This document shows, piece after piece, positions 10,014-19,808 of a DNA stretch of 34,399 bases. Source of the DNA: Hydnum rufescens UP504 (taxonomy: Eukaryota; Basidiomycota; Agaricomycetes; Cantharellales; Hydnaceae). The stretch is from positions 11,405 through 45,803 of the forward strand of contig MU129095.1 in the NCBI GenBank assembly GCA_014904985.1, given 5' to 3'. Below the pieces are notes generated by a model. That model had not been told where the DNA came from, did not search any database, and saw nothing but the letters and a program-made list of their open reading frames with translations. Position 1 is the first letter of the stretch; every line of letters starts with the position of its first letter. The position numbers and the translations under genes are program-made.

Positions 10014-11413
10014 ATCTACAAATCTCTCTTCCCATCTCCGAACAACAACAGGCAACCGCCTGAAAAGGCAAGCACACGACCACACACCCGCGACTGCAGG
10101 TGTGTGGTCATAAGGTGAGTCTTCCTTGTAGTAGACACAATGGCGCAAAAAGAGCAGCAAAGGCTGCTCTTTTTGCATTGCTTTGGAATTTTTTTTACTC
10201 ACATGCCTTATTCTAGATTGGGGACCTTGTCCCACGCACGATGATGACCCGCGAAATGACGAGACCCCAAACAGCAATGCGATGTGGCACCGTGATACAT
10301 GGCAACGCGACGCAGCACCGCAATACACAACAATGCGACGCAGCACCGTGATATATGGCAACGTGACATGACAACGACGCAATGATGACACGACATATGG
10401 CACCATGCCAAATGGAGATGCAACCCACAGCAACGCGCCAAACGAGGGCCCAGAATCACACACCCACCACGGTGGGTGTGTGGTTCTATGTAAGGTAAGT
10501 CCCCCCCCTCAGTAGCCATAGCCACGCAAAAAGAGCAGCGAAAGCTGCTCTTTTTGCATGGTCTTTAACTCTTAACTAATATATAATCTTGTATTATAGG
10601 TCATCACTTCCCGCACGAACGAATACCGCGAGAACCCCCGTAACCCCGACTATCGATGCCCAAATGATGGACCGCAGTACCCACGCCCGCTGCAGCAGGT
10701 GTGGGGTACTACAAGGTTTTTATTTTTTATTTTTTATTGTTGTGGCACAAAAAGAGCAGCGTAAGCTGCTCTTTTTGCGCTGCTTTGGGATTTTTTTTAT
10801 GGATGCACTTTATTCCAGATAGGGGCCCATCCAACGCACAATGATAACCTGCGAAACGATGAGACAATGCGACATGGCAACCTGGCAGCGCGATACACCA
10901 CAGCACGACATGGCAACGTGACACAACAACGCGACACAACAATGCGACACAGTGACATGACACAGCAACGCGCCAAATAAAGAACAAGGGCCCGGAATCA
11001 CACACCCGCCATGGCGGGTGTGTGGTTCTATATAAGGTAAGCCCCTGCCCCTAGTAGCTACAGCCACGCAAAAAGAGCAGCGAAAGCTGCTCTTTTTGCA
11101 TGGTTTTTAATTCTTAACTAATTAAAAAGGTTTATCTGTAGGTCTTAACATGCCCTGCAAATAAATACCAATGCAACACCCCCGTAACCCCCTTATCGAC
11201 GCCCGAACGACGGACACCCGACGAACCGCCGTACGTACAAGCCAGAGTACACGGCACCAGTACCCCACACCGCTGCAGCGGGTGTGGGGTACTACAAGTA
11301 TGTTTTATTTTATTTCTTTATTTCTTACTCTTGTGGCGCAAAAAGAGCAGCATAAGCTGCTCTTTTTGCACTGCATTATTGTTGTACTAATATTTTATTA
11401 TTTATTTCTCTAG
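10014..11413 (+). repeat. Nested element, plus arm: five exon-intron units
   Basis: Predicted introns are 10115-10216, 10495-10599, 10716-10818, 11037-11141 and 11298-11413, with hairpins near 10142-10178, 10523-10560, 10745-10780, 11066-11100 and 11337-11372. The first exon starts at the foldback (10014-10114) and has an A/C-rich leader. Exons of about 116-278 nt are rich in CAACGCGACAC-like sequence. The plus exon from 10217 resembles, on the opposite strand, the minus exon ending at 14465, so the two arms of the family are inverted homologues. Two 5' sites are weak (GTTTTT at 10716, GTATGT one codon early at 11298). Confidence 0.75.
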
Positions 11414-11852
11414 ATCCTGAACCAGAAACCCCACGAGCCCCCAAGCAGAACCAGCCGAACGAGACGCGGCAAACGATAACTACAAACGAACCCCCACAAA
11501 CGAAGACCGACCCGCGAGGGAATGCCCAAAAGGAACCGGCCCCCGACCGCACTCGCTGTGGAGGGTACGGTAGGTATATGTGGGTGCGTGACCTGCATAA
11601 ACCATCCCCCCTGTGGTGGCAGACCCAGGGGGGTATAGTATAATATGTATATAATAATAGTAATAATAATAATAATAATAAATACTAAACAAATAATAAT
11701 AAATAAGTATATAACCTGGCACAGCCATGGATTGGCCGATAGATGGCCCAAAAACTGAATTGGAACAGCCTGATTTCAGCCGTAAGGTCTGGGGGACCTA
11801 TTAGGTACCATTTTCTGCCCGAAAGTGGTACCTAAATTAGGTCCCCCATGTG
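11414..11852 (+). repeat. Last exon-like part and right T module of the nested element
   Basis: After the last 3' splice site the sequence holds an A/C-rich stretch, an AAT microsatellite near 11650-11705, and the terminal repeat (about 11780-11852). The terminal hairpin pairs GGGGGACCTA.TTAGGTACC with GGTACCTAAATTAGGTCCCCC. It is diverged from the T module at 1-624 and lacks the intron-less hairpins seen there. Confidence 0.55.
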
Positions 11853-12362
11853 ACTGACCAGCCTGGTGGTCAGGGGTTCGTGTGGGCTCTGGTCCAATAT
11901 CTAGAGAACTAATTAATGAATTAGTTGAACATGAATGCAGCACAAAAAGAGCAGCTTATGCTGCTCTTTTTGCGCCACAAGAATAAGGAATAAAAATAAG
12001 AAATAAAAAATACCTTGTAGTACCCACACCCGCCGCAGCGGTGTGGGGTACTGGGGCCATGTACTCTCACTTGTATGTACGGGGGTTCGTGCGGGTGCCC
12101 ATTGTTCGGCGTCGAAAAGGGGGGCGGGGGTTTTGCCTCGGTATTCGTTTGCCAGGGATGTTGAGACCTACGGGACGAACTTTTAAGTTAGAAATTAAAA
12201 ACCATGCAAAAAGAGCAGCTTTCGCTGCTCTCTTTGCACGGGTGTAGCTACTGGGGGTGGTGGCTCACCTTATATAGTACCACACACCCGCCGCAGCAGG
12301 TGTGTGGTTCCTGAGGCCCTCGTTTGGCGCGTTGCCGTGTGTTGCGTCCTCATTTGGTGCGG
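11853..12362 (-). repeat. Element A, minus arm, middle units
   Basis: Two minus introns are read: 11901-12013 (hairpin 11940-11974) and about 12167-12268 (hairpin 12204-12238, GAAA loop in minus sense). The exon hairpin at about 12020-12050 pairs CCCACACC with GGTGTGGGG, a compensated variant. The next exon is cut by the LTR insertion at 12363. Confidence 0.65.
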
Positions 12363-13744
12363 TGTTGGAGGGATAAATCCCTACACCATAGAAATCCTCA
12401 TCCTCAGCCATTTTCCCTACGAACGAATCAATTATATGTCACCGCGCTCATTTAATTTTATCGCCATTCATTTATTCAAGAAATCAATTGGATTCCTACC
12501 CCTTTCCAACCCATAATATCGCCTCATTCCTTTACCATGTCTACCAGTCAATTTATTGACTATCCGTCAGACTTCAACAGTCCTCATCAAAAAGGGGCAG
12601 TTTATGCCCTACTTCAAGTCCATTTTCTTTGGACAAGGCAATTCAACTTGCCATCTTTCTTCAAGTCTGGATGACTTGCCTGCTCTTCCAAGCCATCCTA
12701 TTGCCTTAAGGGCGATGAATTGTGATTATGTAACGACACGGACCGGGCCTAGTTCCAATTCTGGACTCGCGGATCCATCACATGATCCAGATAGGGGCTG
12801 CACTACTCTGAAGGAGTATTTTTCGAATTTCTCCGTCATTTTTGATCGGATCGACTCGAAACGACTGCGCCCAGAAAGATACGAATCGTACCTATCGAAC
12901 GGTACCAAACACGAAACGAACGGATCAAAAATGCGGTCCCTGTAACAATATCTTGCCATGATTCATACTCTGAAGGAGTATTTTTCGAATTTCTCTGTCA
13001 TTTTTGATCGGATCGACTCGAAACGACCATGCCCTGAAAGCTGTTGAAAATTCGCATCGAACGGTACCAAGGGCAAAACGAGCGGACGCGAACTCCATTT
13101 TTCACAAGACAACTCCCTCCCCATGACTCCCCTTTGCTCCACCATTCAAAATAGCGAATTACTTCCGGCCCTCTTATGTCCGATGGAGAAGACCCTCAGG
13201 GCGACCTATTCCACTTTTCCTTAAGGGAACTTGTCCAGGTTTGAAGGAGGAATAGCATGTAATGTGTCAATCTCCCCTTTTATCTTGAAATTGGAATATC
13301 TCCATCAGTTTTGAAGATTTTAACTTGATTTCTTTTTCTCTGTGTGTCCCTTAAGTCCGACTTTTTCACTTTCTATTGAGTCGAAGTCTGGATTGTATAT
13401 TAGGTGCAGCTAGCACACAAATTCATTAGTTCTCCCCCTCCCTCCAGTTTGAAGCTCCTTGAACAGCTGATGGTCCCTGGGTGATTTCTCACTACAAAAA
13501 GCGAATTCTAACTACACTTTGACTAAGGTCTCAAGAAGGGATTCTTAGGGTGTGGTAATTTGACTGAAAGACACATTCTCACTTAATTGCTTGGGCTTTG
13601 TTGGCTCACTGCAATTTCCCCTGTTCAAAAGACCTTCCCCCACTCGAACCTGAACATCTGGATTAGATCTGTGATCCCCTCTTTCATCCCCGGCTCAACA
13701 TCGTGGACAGTAGTTGGATTGGTTCAATAACCATCCTGCTTACA
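12363..13744. mobile_element. Probable solo LTR (TG...CA, 4-bp duplication) inserted in an exon
   Basis: A 1,382-bp insert begins TGTTGGAGGGATAAATCCC, a small inverted repeat typical of LTR starts, and ends CTGCTTACA. GCGG is present on both sides (12359-12362 and 13745-13748). Removing it gives an exon sequence matching the homologous exon near 29110. No protein domain was seen. An internal segment of about 70 bp recurs at offset about 162 (near 12803 and 12966, starting ACTCTGAAGGAGTATTTTTC). The LTR reading is inferred from ends and duplication; the parent element is not in the window. Confidence 0.5.
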
Positions 13745-14665
13745 GCGGTGCCGTATGTTGTGTTGTTGCTGCGCTGCTGTATGTTGCGTCGTTGGCCCGT
13801 TGCTGTTCGGTGCATTGCTGTGTGTCGTGTTGCCGCTTGGGCTCTCGCCATTTCGCGGATTATTGTTCTGGCTTGTACGTAGGGGTTCTCCCTGTGCCCC
13901 GTCGTTTGGGCATCGATAAGGGGGAGTATGGGGGGTTTTGCGTCAGTATTGGTTCGCGAGAATGGTTAATACCTATAGAATAATATTGTTAAATTAGTTA
14001 AAAATTAAACACCATGCAAAAAGAGCAGCTTTCGCTGCTCTTTTTGTGTGGTTGTAGCTACTAGGGTGTGGGGACTCAACTTATATGGGACCACACACCT
14101 GCTGTGGCAGGTGTGTGATTTCTGGGACCCGGATTGGGCATGGTTGCGTCCTCGGTTGGCATTGCAGCTGCATCCTCATTTGACATGGTCGCGTCCTCAT
14201 TTGGCATGGCGTCGCATGCCCTGTCCTTGGCATGTTGGCGTGTCGTGTTGCGTTGGTGTGCCATGTTGCATTGGCGTGCCGTGTTGCGTTGGCGCGTCAT
14301 GTTGTGTTGGCATGTGTGTTGCATTGGCGCATCACGTTGCTGTGTCGCATTGGCGTGTTGCACTGGCGTCTCGTGTTGTGTTGGTGCATCGCATTGCTGT
14401 GTCGTGTTGGTGTTTGGGCTCTGGTTGTTCCGTGGGCTATCATCGTGTGTTGGACGAGGGCCCAGCTAGAATAATTAAAAGCATGTTAGTAAGAAATTCG
14501 AAAGCAGTGCAAAAAGAGCAGCTTTCGCTGCTCTTTTTGCGCCATTGTATCTACTAATAAAAAACTCACCTTGTGACCACACACCCGCAGCGGCGGGTGT
14601 GTGGTTGTGTGGTTGCCTTTCCAGGCAGTTTGTTGTGGTTGCGGAGATGGAAGAGCGATGCAGAC
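13745..14665 (-). repeat. Element A, minus arm, inner units
   Basis: Hairpins at 14013-14048 and 14508-14543 both have GAAA loops in minus sense. The inner intron is 14466-14579. The outer one has a 3' site at 13973, but its 5' site is changed (TTGAGT where GTGAGT is expected, near 14078-14081), so splicing there may be lost while the hairpin is perfect. The long exon between them (about 385 nt) is a minus-sense A/C-rich, CAACACGACAC-like low-complexity run. The segment 13890-14048 is nearly identical to 28740-28900 in element W. Confidence 0.65.
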
Positions 14666-15173
14666 TCAACACCGGCAATTGCCAATGCTTAAGAAGCGCC
14701 CAAGTGCTGGCACTACAGGCACAGTACACATCAATAGCAAGCATGTAGATATATAATAAATACTATATAATAAATACTATATAATAAATACTATATAATA
14801 AATATTTGTCCAAAAAAAAAAGGGAAAATGACAATGATAATGGGTCAGAGCCCAATAAGGCACGATATGGCTAATTGCAAGTGGATTGGGCCACATCTAT
14901 GCATCAGAATTGCCCCAAATTTAAATATATTTATGGCACATATATGCCATAAATATATTTAAATTTGGGCAATTCTGATGCATAGAAGTGGCCCAATCCA
15001 CTTGCAATTAGCCATATCGTGCCTTATTGGGCTCTGACCCATTATCATTGTCATTTTCCCTTTTTTTTTGGACAAATATTTATTATATATCTACATGCTT
15101 GCTATTGATGTGTACTGTGCCTGTAGTGCCAGCACTTGGGCGCTTCTTGAGTATCGGCAATTGCCGGCATTGA
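14666..15173. repeat. Central foldback palindrome of element A
   Basis: The arms mirror around about 14941 with a small loop (14939-14944). The left arm is 44 nt longer because a 15-nt unit of the TAATAAATACTATA type is repeated near 14745-14800. Outer tips TCAACACCGGCAATTGCC match those of 9368-10013. The position between minus and plus units is the same as in the other elements, so it is a built-in part rather than a chance insertion. Confidence 0.8.
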
Positions 15174-17080
15174 ATTTCGCAACTACGCCTCACACCCAGC
15201 ACAAGGCGACAACATGACGACACGACCCCACGACCACACACCTGCTGCTGCGGGTGTGTGGTCACAAGGTGAGTTTCCGTTCTAGTAAGTACAACGGCGC
15301 AAAAAAAGTAGCGAAGCTACTCTTTTTGCGCTGCTTTGAATCTATATACTAACATACTTTTATTATTTCAGATCATGGTCCAAGGCCCAAGACAAGAACC
15401 CATGACATTACGAGGGCCCAGACAGCAAGAACCAAACAAAATAAACCACAGACCACCCAATGAGTGGCCCCCGAAACCACACACCCGCTGCGGCAGGTGT
15501 GTGGTAATATTTAAGGTAAGTTGCTTTTCCCAATAAATACAGTAGCACAAAAAGAGCAGCGAAAGCTGCTCTTTTGCGCTGCTTCGAGTTTCTCACTAAC
15601 GTATGTTTTAATATTCTAGGTCACGATATGAACCAACATCTGCACGAGCCAATTGAAGCCACGCCAAACGAAGACCCAACAAACACACCACCAAAACCGA
15701 ACGAGAAACTGATGCGAACCAGACACCCGACCCGGCGGGTGTCTGGTTCTATCTAAGGTATGTAATTCTCATGTACCCAACGGCGCAAAAAGAGCAGCGA
15801 AAGCTGCTCTTTTTGCGTCGCTTTAAATTTTTTAACTAATAATCTTTCATTCTAGGTATTGCCAGAAATGAGGACCCATAAAGCAAGCCCCCTACAACGA
15901 TAACACACCCCAACGGTGCAAAAGAGCAGCGAAAGCTGCTCTTTTTGCGTCACTTTTAATTTTTTTAACTAATATTAATTCTAGCTATCGCCAGAAATGA
16001 AGACCCGCGAGCAAGCCCCCTGGAACAACAACACCCTGCAAACGACGACGGACCACACAAAGAGAACCACACACCCGCTACTGCGGGTGTGTGGTTCTAT
16101 ACTCGGTATGTATGTACCCCCGATGACGCAAAAAGAGCAGCTTTCGCTGCTCTTTTTGCGTCACTGTTGATTTTTAAACTAATGATTTTATTCTAGGTAT
16201 CGCCACAAATGAAGACCTGCGAAGCAAGCCCCCCAGAACGACAATACCCCTGCAAACGACGACAGGCCACACAAAGAGAACCACGCACCCGCTACTGCGG
16301 GTGTGTGGTTCTATACTCGGTATGTAATGTACCCCGATGACACAAAAAGAGCAGCGAAAGCTGCTCTTTTTGCGTCACTGTTAATTTTTAAACTCATGAT
16401 TTTTTATTCTAGGTATCGCCACAAGTGAAGACCCGCGAAGCAAGCCCCTCCAGAACGACACCATCCCCGTGAATGACGACACGCCAAATGAATAGATGAA
16501 CCACACACCCACAGTAGCGGGTGTGTGGTTCTATACAAGGTATGCAATGTAATGCACCCCCAATGGCGCAAAAAGAGCAGCGAAGGCTGCTCTTTTTGCG
16601 TCGCTTTAACTTTTACTGATCTAAATTTTGTATTCTAGATCTTCCTTCCCCCCAACGAGTACATGCCTGAAAACCCCCAACCCACCTGAGAACTGTACGG
16701 AAAACCGGCAGTCAAAGGTATGCGACCCCGGGCAAAAACGAGTACCACACACCCACCAATGCGGGTGTGTGGTACTGCAAGGTATTTTTTTAAAACTTTC
16801 TACATCTACAGTGACACAAAAGGAGCAGCGCAAGCTGCCCCTTTGGCATCACTTTGAATTTTTTTACTAATGTATGTTATCATTCCATTCTAGGATTGAA
16901 TTTGAAGCTCCCGAAACGATGACAACAGACAGCCATGACCCCAAACAACCCGCACAATGGTGAATCACCAGCCACGCCTGTCCAAATGGCTAACAATGAG
17001 CCGGGTGAACCCCCCTCCCAAGGACCTATTTTTTTTAAATTTATTCTAGGTTATCAAAAACCGGCCAAACTCCTGATGAA
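15174..17080 (+). repeat. Element A, plus arm: eight units with seven clear introns
   Basis: Predicted introns are 15269-15371, 15516-15619, 15758-15855, 16106-16196, 16320-16412, 16540-16638 and 16782-16893 (91-112 bp). Exons between them are 144, 138, 121, 123, 127 and 143 nt. The unit at 15856-15984 keeps its intron hairpin (15917-15949) but has lost exon hairpin and 5' site. Hairpins with GAAA loops are at 15543, 15782, 15917 and 16340; the one at 16822 has GCAA. At 16127-16160 the loop is flipped to TTTC. Exon hairpins vary with pairing kept, for example CCAGACACCC/GGGTGTCTGG at 15717-15748. This is the clearest arm for seeing the pattern. Confidence 0.8.
16106..16196 (+). other. Archetypal predicted intron with internal hairpin
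   Basis: It begins GTATGTATGT and ends TTTTATTCTAG, with AAACTAATG as branch-point candidate 17 to 24 nt before the end. The hairpin GCAAAAAGAGCAGC / GCTGCTCTTTTTGC fills the middle. The upstream exon hairpin (about 16070-16096) ends 9 nt before the GT. Splicing is predicted from signals only. Confidence 0.6.
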
Positions 17081-17609
17081 GGAAGGGAAGGTACCACACA
17101 CCCACCTTAGTGGGTGTGTGGTGCTACTATATAGTGTTTCTTTAAAAAAAATTTAATTTCTATGGACGGTACCACACACCCACTAGGGTGGGTGTGTGGT
17201 GCTAAGTAGTGCTTTTTTTCTTTTTGATTTGTATGGACAGTACCACACCTGCCCAACCGGTGTTTGAATTCTTGAATACAGTTAATGATGGGACCACAGA
17301 ATGAAACCCTGGGTGGTATATGTATAATATAGTGATAATAAATAAATAATTATAAATGGAATCCCCGATATGCCCGTATGGCCTGCTGTCCTGCAAGTCT
17401 GAGATTCTCTAAGTGAGACCATAAAAGACCATGACTTTTCCCTGATCATTTTCCAAGTTCAGAGCCAGGGGCCCTGGGGCCCCTTGTCCGAGGGTCTGAA
17501 ATCACCCCTGGAGGCCCCAGGGGCCCCTGCCTAAAAACATCTAGTTAGACAATTTAAACGCAAGGCTCATTGTATCTAACTAGATGTACATTTGTGGCTG
17601 ACCGGGTTG
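17081..17609 (+). repeat. Tail and right end module of element A
   Basis: Two intron-less hairpins (about 17093-17124 and 17169-17203) are followed by GGTGCTA..AGTAGTG and T runs. The conserved tail then follows (GAATGAAACCC...GTATAATATAGTGATAATAAATAA, about 17288-17400), then GGGGCCCC palindromes (17465-17530). The ATCTAGTTAGA / TCTAACTAGAT palindrome and terminal repeat GTGGCTGACCGGGTTG close it. The tail also occurs at 300-430 and 33170-33340, so T-type and B-type elements share it. Confidence 0.65.
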
Positions 17610-17758
17610 GGATAAAGGGTGTTGAATAAAGGAAGGATGTATATAATAGGAATTGCTGAAAGAGGAAGGCACAATGGCAGCAAGGGTGAAGGTCACGTGA
17701 TGGCGCGATTGGCTTGGTTATTCATACGTAAGCAAGGTTATGAGTACAACTCGTAACA
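17610..17758 (-). repeat. Ty3 5' LTR, outer part, with right copy of the GGATAAAG duplication
   Basis: Positions 17610-17617 repeat the target site of element A. The rest continues the LTR from 6437 outward. In minus sense it begins TGTTACGAGTTGTACTCATAAC at 17758, whose tip mirrors the other LTR end. Beyond 17758 array sequence of element X starts, so the retrotransposon was inserted in X. The 5 bp next to it, CAGAG, would be its target duplication; the mate is out of view. Confidence 0.65.
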
Positions 17759-18486
17759 CAGAGGGAGAAAGCCTAGAACAATGAATACGTTAGTTAAAAT
17801 AAAATAACAGAAGCAACGCCAAAAGAGCAGCCAGGGCTGCTCTTTTGGTGTCGTGGTACACCCTGTAATGAAAAAAAAATATACCTGATATTGCCACACA
17901 CCCGCCGAAGTGGGTGTGTGGCACTGTATTTGTTTCGTCCTCGTATATGTTGCAGAAAATCGAGGGTTGGGGGTATGGGTGGCTGTGCGGTCCCGTGTCT
18001 CATCCTGGACCCGGCCTGTGCATCGATTGGGCCGGATATCGCGCAGTGAATGTACCTAGGATAAGAATATGTTAGTAAAGGAAAAAAAAGCAAAGGCAAC
18101 GCCAAAAAAGCAGCCGGGGCTGCTCTTTTGGCGTTGTCGTACACCCCGTAATGAAGAAAACACACCTAATATTGCCACACACCCACTTTGGTGGGTGTGT
18201 GGCACTGTATTTGTTCGTCGTATGTTGCGGATATACAACTGTTGGGTCTTGAGTGGCTGCGCCACCACTGTATTTCGCCCAGGGTCCCATTGGTGCATTC
18301 TTCAGGCGGGTTTCACAGAGTGAGAAGGGACCTAGAATAATGCAGATGTTAGTAAAAAATAATTCAAGCAATGCCAAAAGAGCAGCTAGTGCTGCTCTTT
18401 TGGCATCACGGTACACCCCATAAAAGAAAACTCACCTAATAGTGCCACACACCTGCCAGGGCGGGTGTGTGGCACTGTTGTGCTTG
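17759..18486 (-). repeat. Element X, outer minus units (GCCAAAAG stem type)
   Basis: Hairpins are at 17817-17851, 18099-18134 and 18371-18406, with stems starting GCCAAAAG and ending CTTTTGGC. Here a C-G pair replaces the A-T pair of the other subfamily. The first intron is 17773-17884. The second hairpin has a mismatch (AAAGCAGC against GCTGCTCTT). Exon hairpins are of the GCCACACAC / GTGTGTGGC type. Confidence 0.65.
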
Positions 18487-18637
18487 CTTCGGGCTCGATG
18501 TTGAGTAAGATCCTACTCAATGCCAGGACTTTCCGGGCTCGAAAGAGCGCCCAATTAGGGGCAGTACCAACTCATATGGATAGATAATAAATACCTAGAT
18601 AAAAAATAGATAATAAATACTAAATATCTGTCTAAAA
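18487..18637. repeat. Foldback, left half only (runs into gap)
   Basis: It starts near CTCAATGCCAGGACTTTCCGGG and continues with GAAAGAGCGCCCAATT, matching the left part of 19809-20283. The right half would lie in or beyond the N run. Confidence 0.6.
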
Positions 18638-18892
18638 NNNNNNNNNNNNNNNNNNNNNNNNNNNNNNNNNNNNNNNNNNNNNNNNNNNNNNNNNNNNNNN
18701 NNNNNNNNNNNNNNNNNNNNNNNNNNNNNNNNNNNNNNNNNNNNNNNNNNNNNNNNNNNNNNNNNNNNNNNNNNNNNNNNNNNNNNNNNNNNNNNNNNNN
18801 NNNNNNNNNNNNNNNNNNNNNNNNNNNNNNNNNNNNNNNNNNNNNNNNNNNNNNNNNNNNNNNNNNNNNNNNNNNNNNNNNNNNNNNNNNNN
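18638..18892. other. Assembly gap (255 N)
   Basis: There is no sequence information. The gap falls inside a foldback, a place where assemblies often fail. Confidence 0.99.
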
Positions 18893-19808
18893 AAAGAACG
18901 AGAATGGTCGCAGGTTTGGGGTCATGGGTTCAGCTTGGCGGGTTCGGGTCCATCAGGTGGGTCGCAGGGTTCAGCTCGCCGGATCTTCATTCGCTGGTGT
19001 TCATTTGGCGAGTTTGGGGTCGGGGTTCATTCAGATTCGAGTCCAAGACCTAGGGAAAAAAACAATACATTAGTTAGACAATAAAACATTCAAGAAGAGC
19101 AGCTTATGCTGCTCTTCTTGCACCCAAGGATTACATAAAAACTCACCTTGTAGTACCCACACCCACAGCAGTGGGTGTGTGGTACTTTATATACCCTGTG
19201 TATTGTCGGCCCGGTTTGATATGCGGGGTCATGGGAAGGGGTCACTGTATATAGGGCACCACCGCTGTGGGTGGGTGTGGTTCCGGGGCCACTCTGGGCA
19301 CGTTCTCGTCCGTTGCATGCTCGTTTGACGCATTGCCATTTGACACATCGCCTTTGGCGCATAAAGTATGTTAGTTTCAGTGTCAAAGAGCGCAAAAGGC
19401 AGCAACAGCTGCCCTTCTTGCACGGCTGTATCTATTGGGGGATGGAACTCACCAGATAGCACCACACCCCGCCGCAGCGGGTGTGTGGTGCTTTGTTTAT
19501 CTGTTGTCGCATGGGTTTGGGGCTGCGCATGTATGCGGGGTCTTGGATGGATTTCGGCCGCGTTGATTTTGTTTGTATCGTTGTTATTCACAACAACCTT
19601 AAACCTAGAATGGAAATAATATGTATGTTAGTTAAAATGTTAAAGGAGTGCAAAAGGCAGCTTTTGCTGCCCTTTCTGCATGGCTGTATATAGTAGGAGG
19701 AACTCACCTATAGGACCATGCACCCGCCATGGTGGTGTGTGGTCTGTTCTAGTTTGGTGGGATCCTGTTGGTTGTCGTATATACGAACGAGGTAGCTTAG
19801 TAATCATC
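18893..19808 (-). repeat. Element X, inner minus units
   Basis: Hairpins are at 19091-19120 (AAGAAGAGC type), 19389-19422 and 19649-19682. The last two have the shortened stem GGCAGC / GCTGCC, where two bases on each side changed together. The exon hairpin near 19461-19490 is CCACACCCCGCCG with GCGGGTGTGTGG, slightly mismatched. Minus 5' sites include ACTCACC near 19447-19453 and 19700-19707. Confidence 0.6.

Larger units (their letters stand above)
6862..11852. mobile_element. Nested complete element (T-type ends) inside element A
   Basis: The left end CACCTTGGTCAGTCA (6862) and right end TGACTGACCAGCCTG (11838-11852) are mirror images and share about 75 bp of subterminal sequence. The flanks are GTGGTCG on the left and GTGGTCAG on the right, so the duplication is imperfect or the boundary is off by one or two bases. 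Excising the element restores an uninterrupted exon of element A. Inside are an inverted T module, seven minus units, a 646-bp foldback (9368-10013), five plus units and a right T module. No protein gene was recognised. Confidence 0.7.
6446..17609. mobile_element. Element A: giant inverted-arm element, B-type ends, with nested insertions
   Basis: The ends are CAGGCTGGTCAGCCAC (6446-6461) and GTGGCTGACCGGGTTG (17594-17609), imperfect mirror images flanked by GGATAAAG on both sides. Removing the nested element (6862-11852) and the solo LTR (12363-13744) leaves about 4.8 kb. It contains a left end module, five minus units (hairpins near 6673, 11957, 12221, 14030, 14525), a foldback (14666-15173), eight plus units (15297-16850), a tail and a right end module. 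No transposase or other protein gene was seen, so it is inferred to be non-autonomous. Unit order matches element W. Relationship to any named family is unknown to me. Confidence 0.75.

Noticed and set aside
15985..16319. Two successive exons that stay open in one frame when joined (121 and 123 nt)
   Set aside because: The next exon (16413-16539) has a TAG in that frame and exon lengths elsewhere break phase. A/C-rich sequence rarely forms stops, so openness alone is weak evidence.
18632..18925. Reading frame of unknown residues
   Set aside because: It is the N gap read as open sequence.
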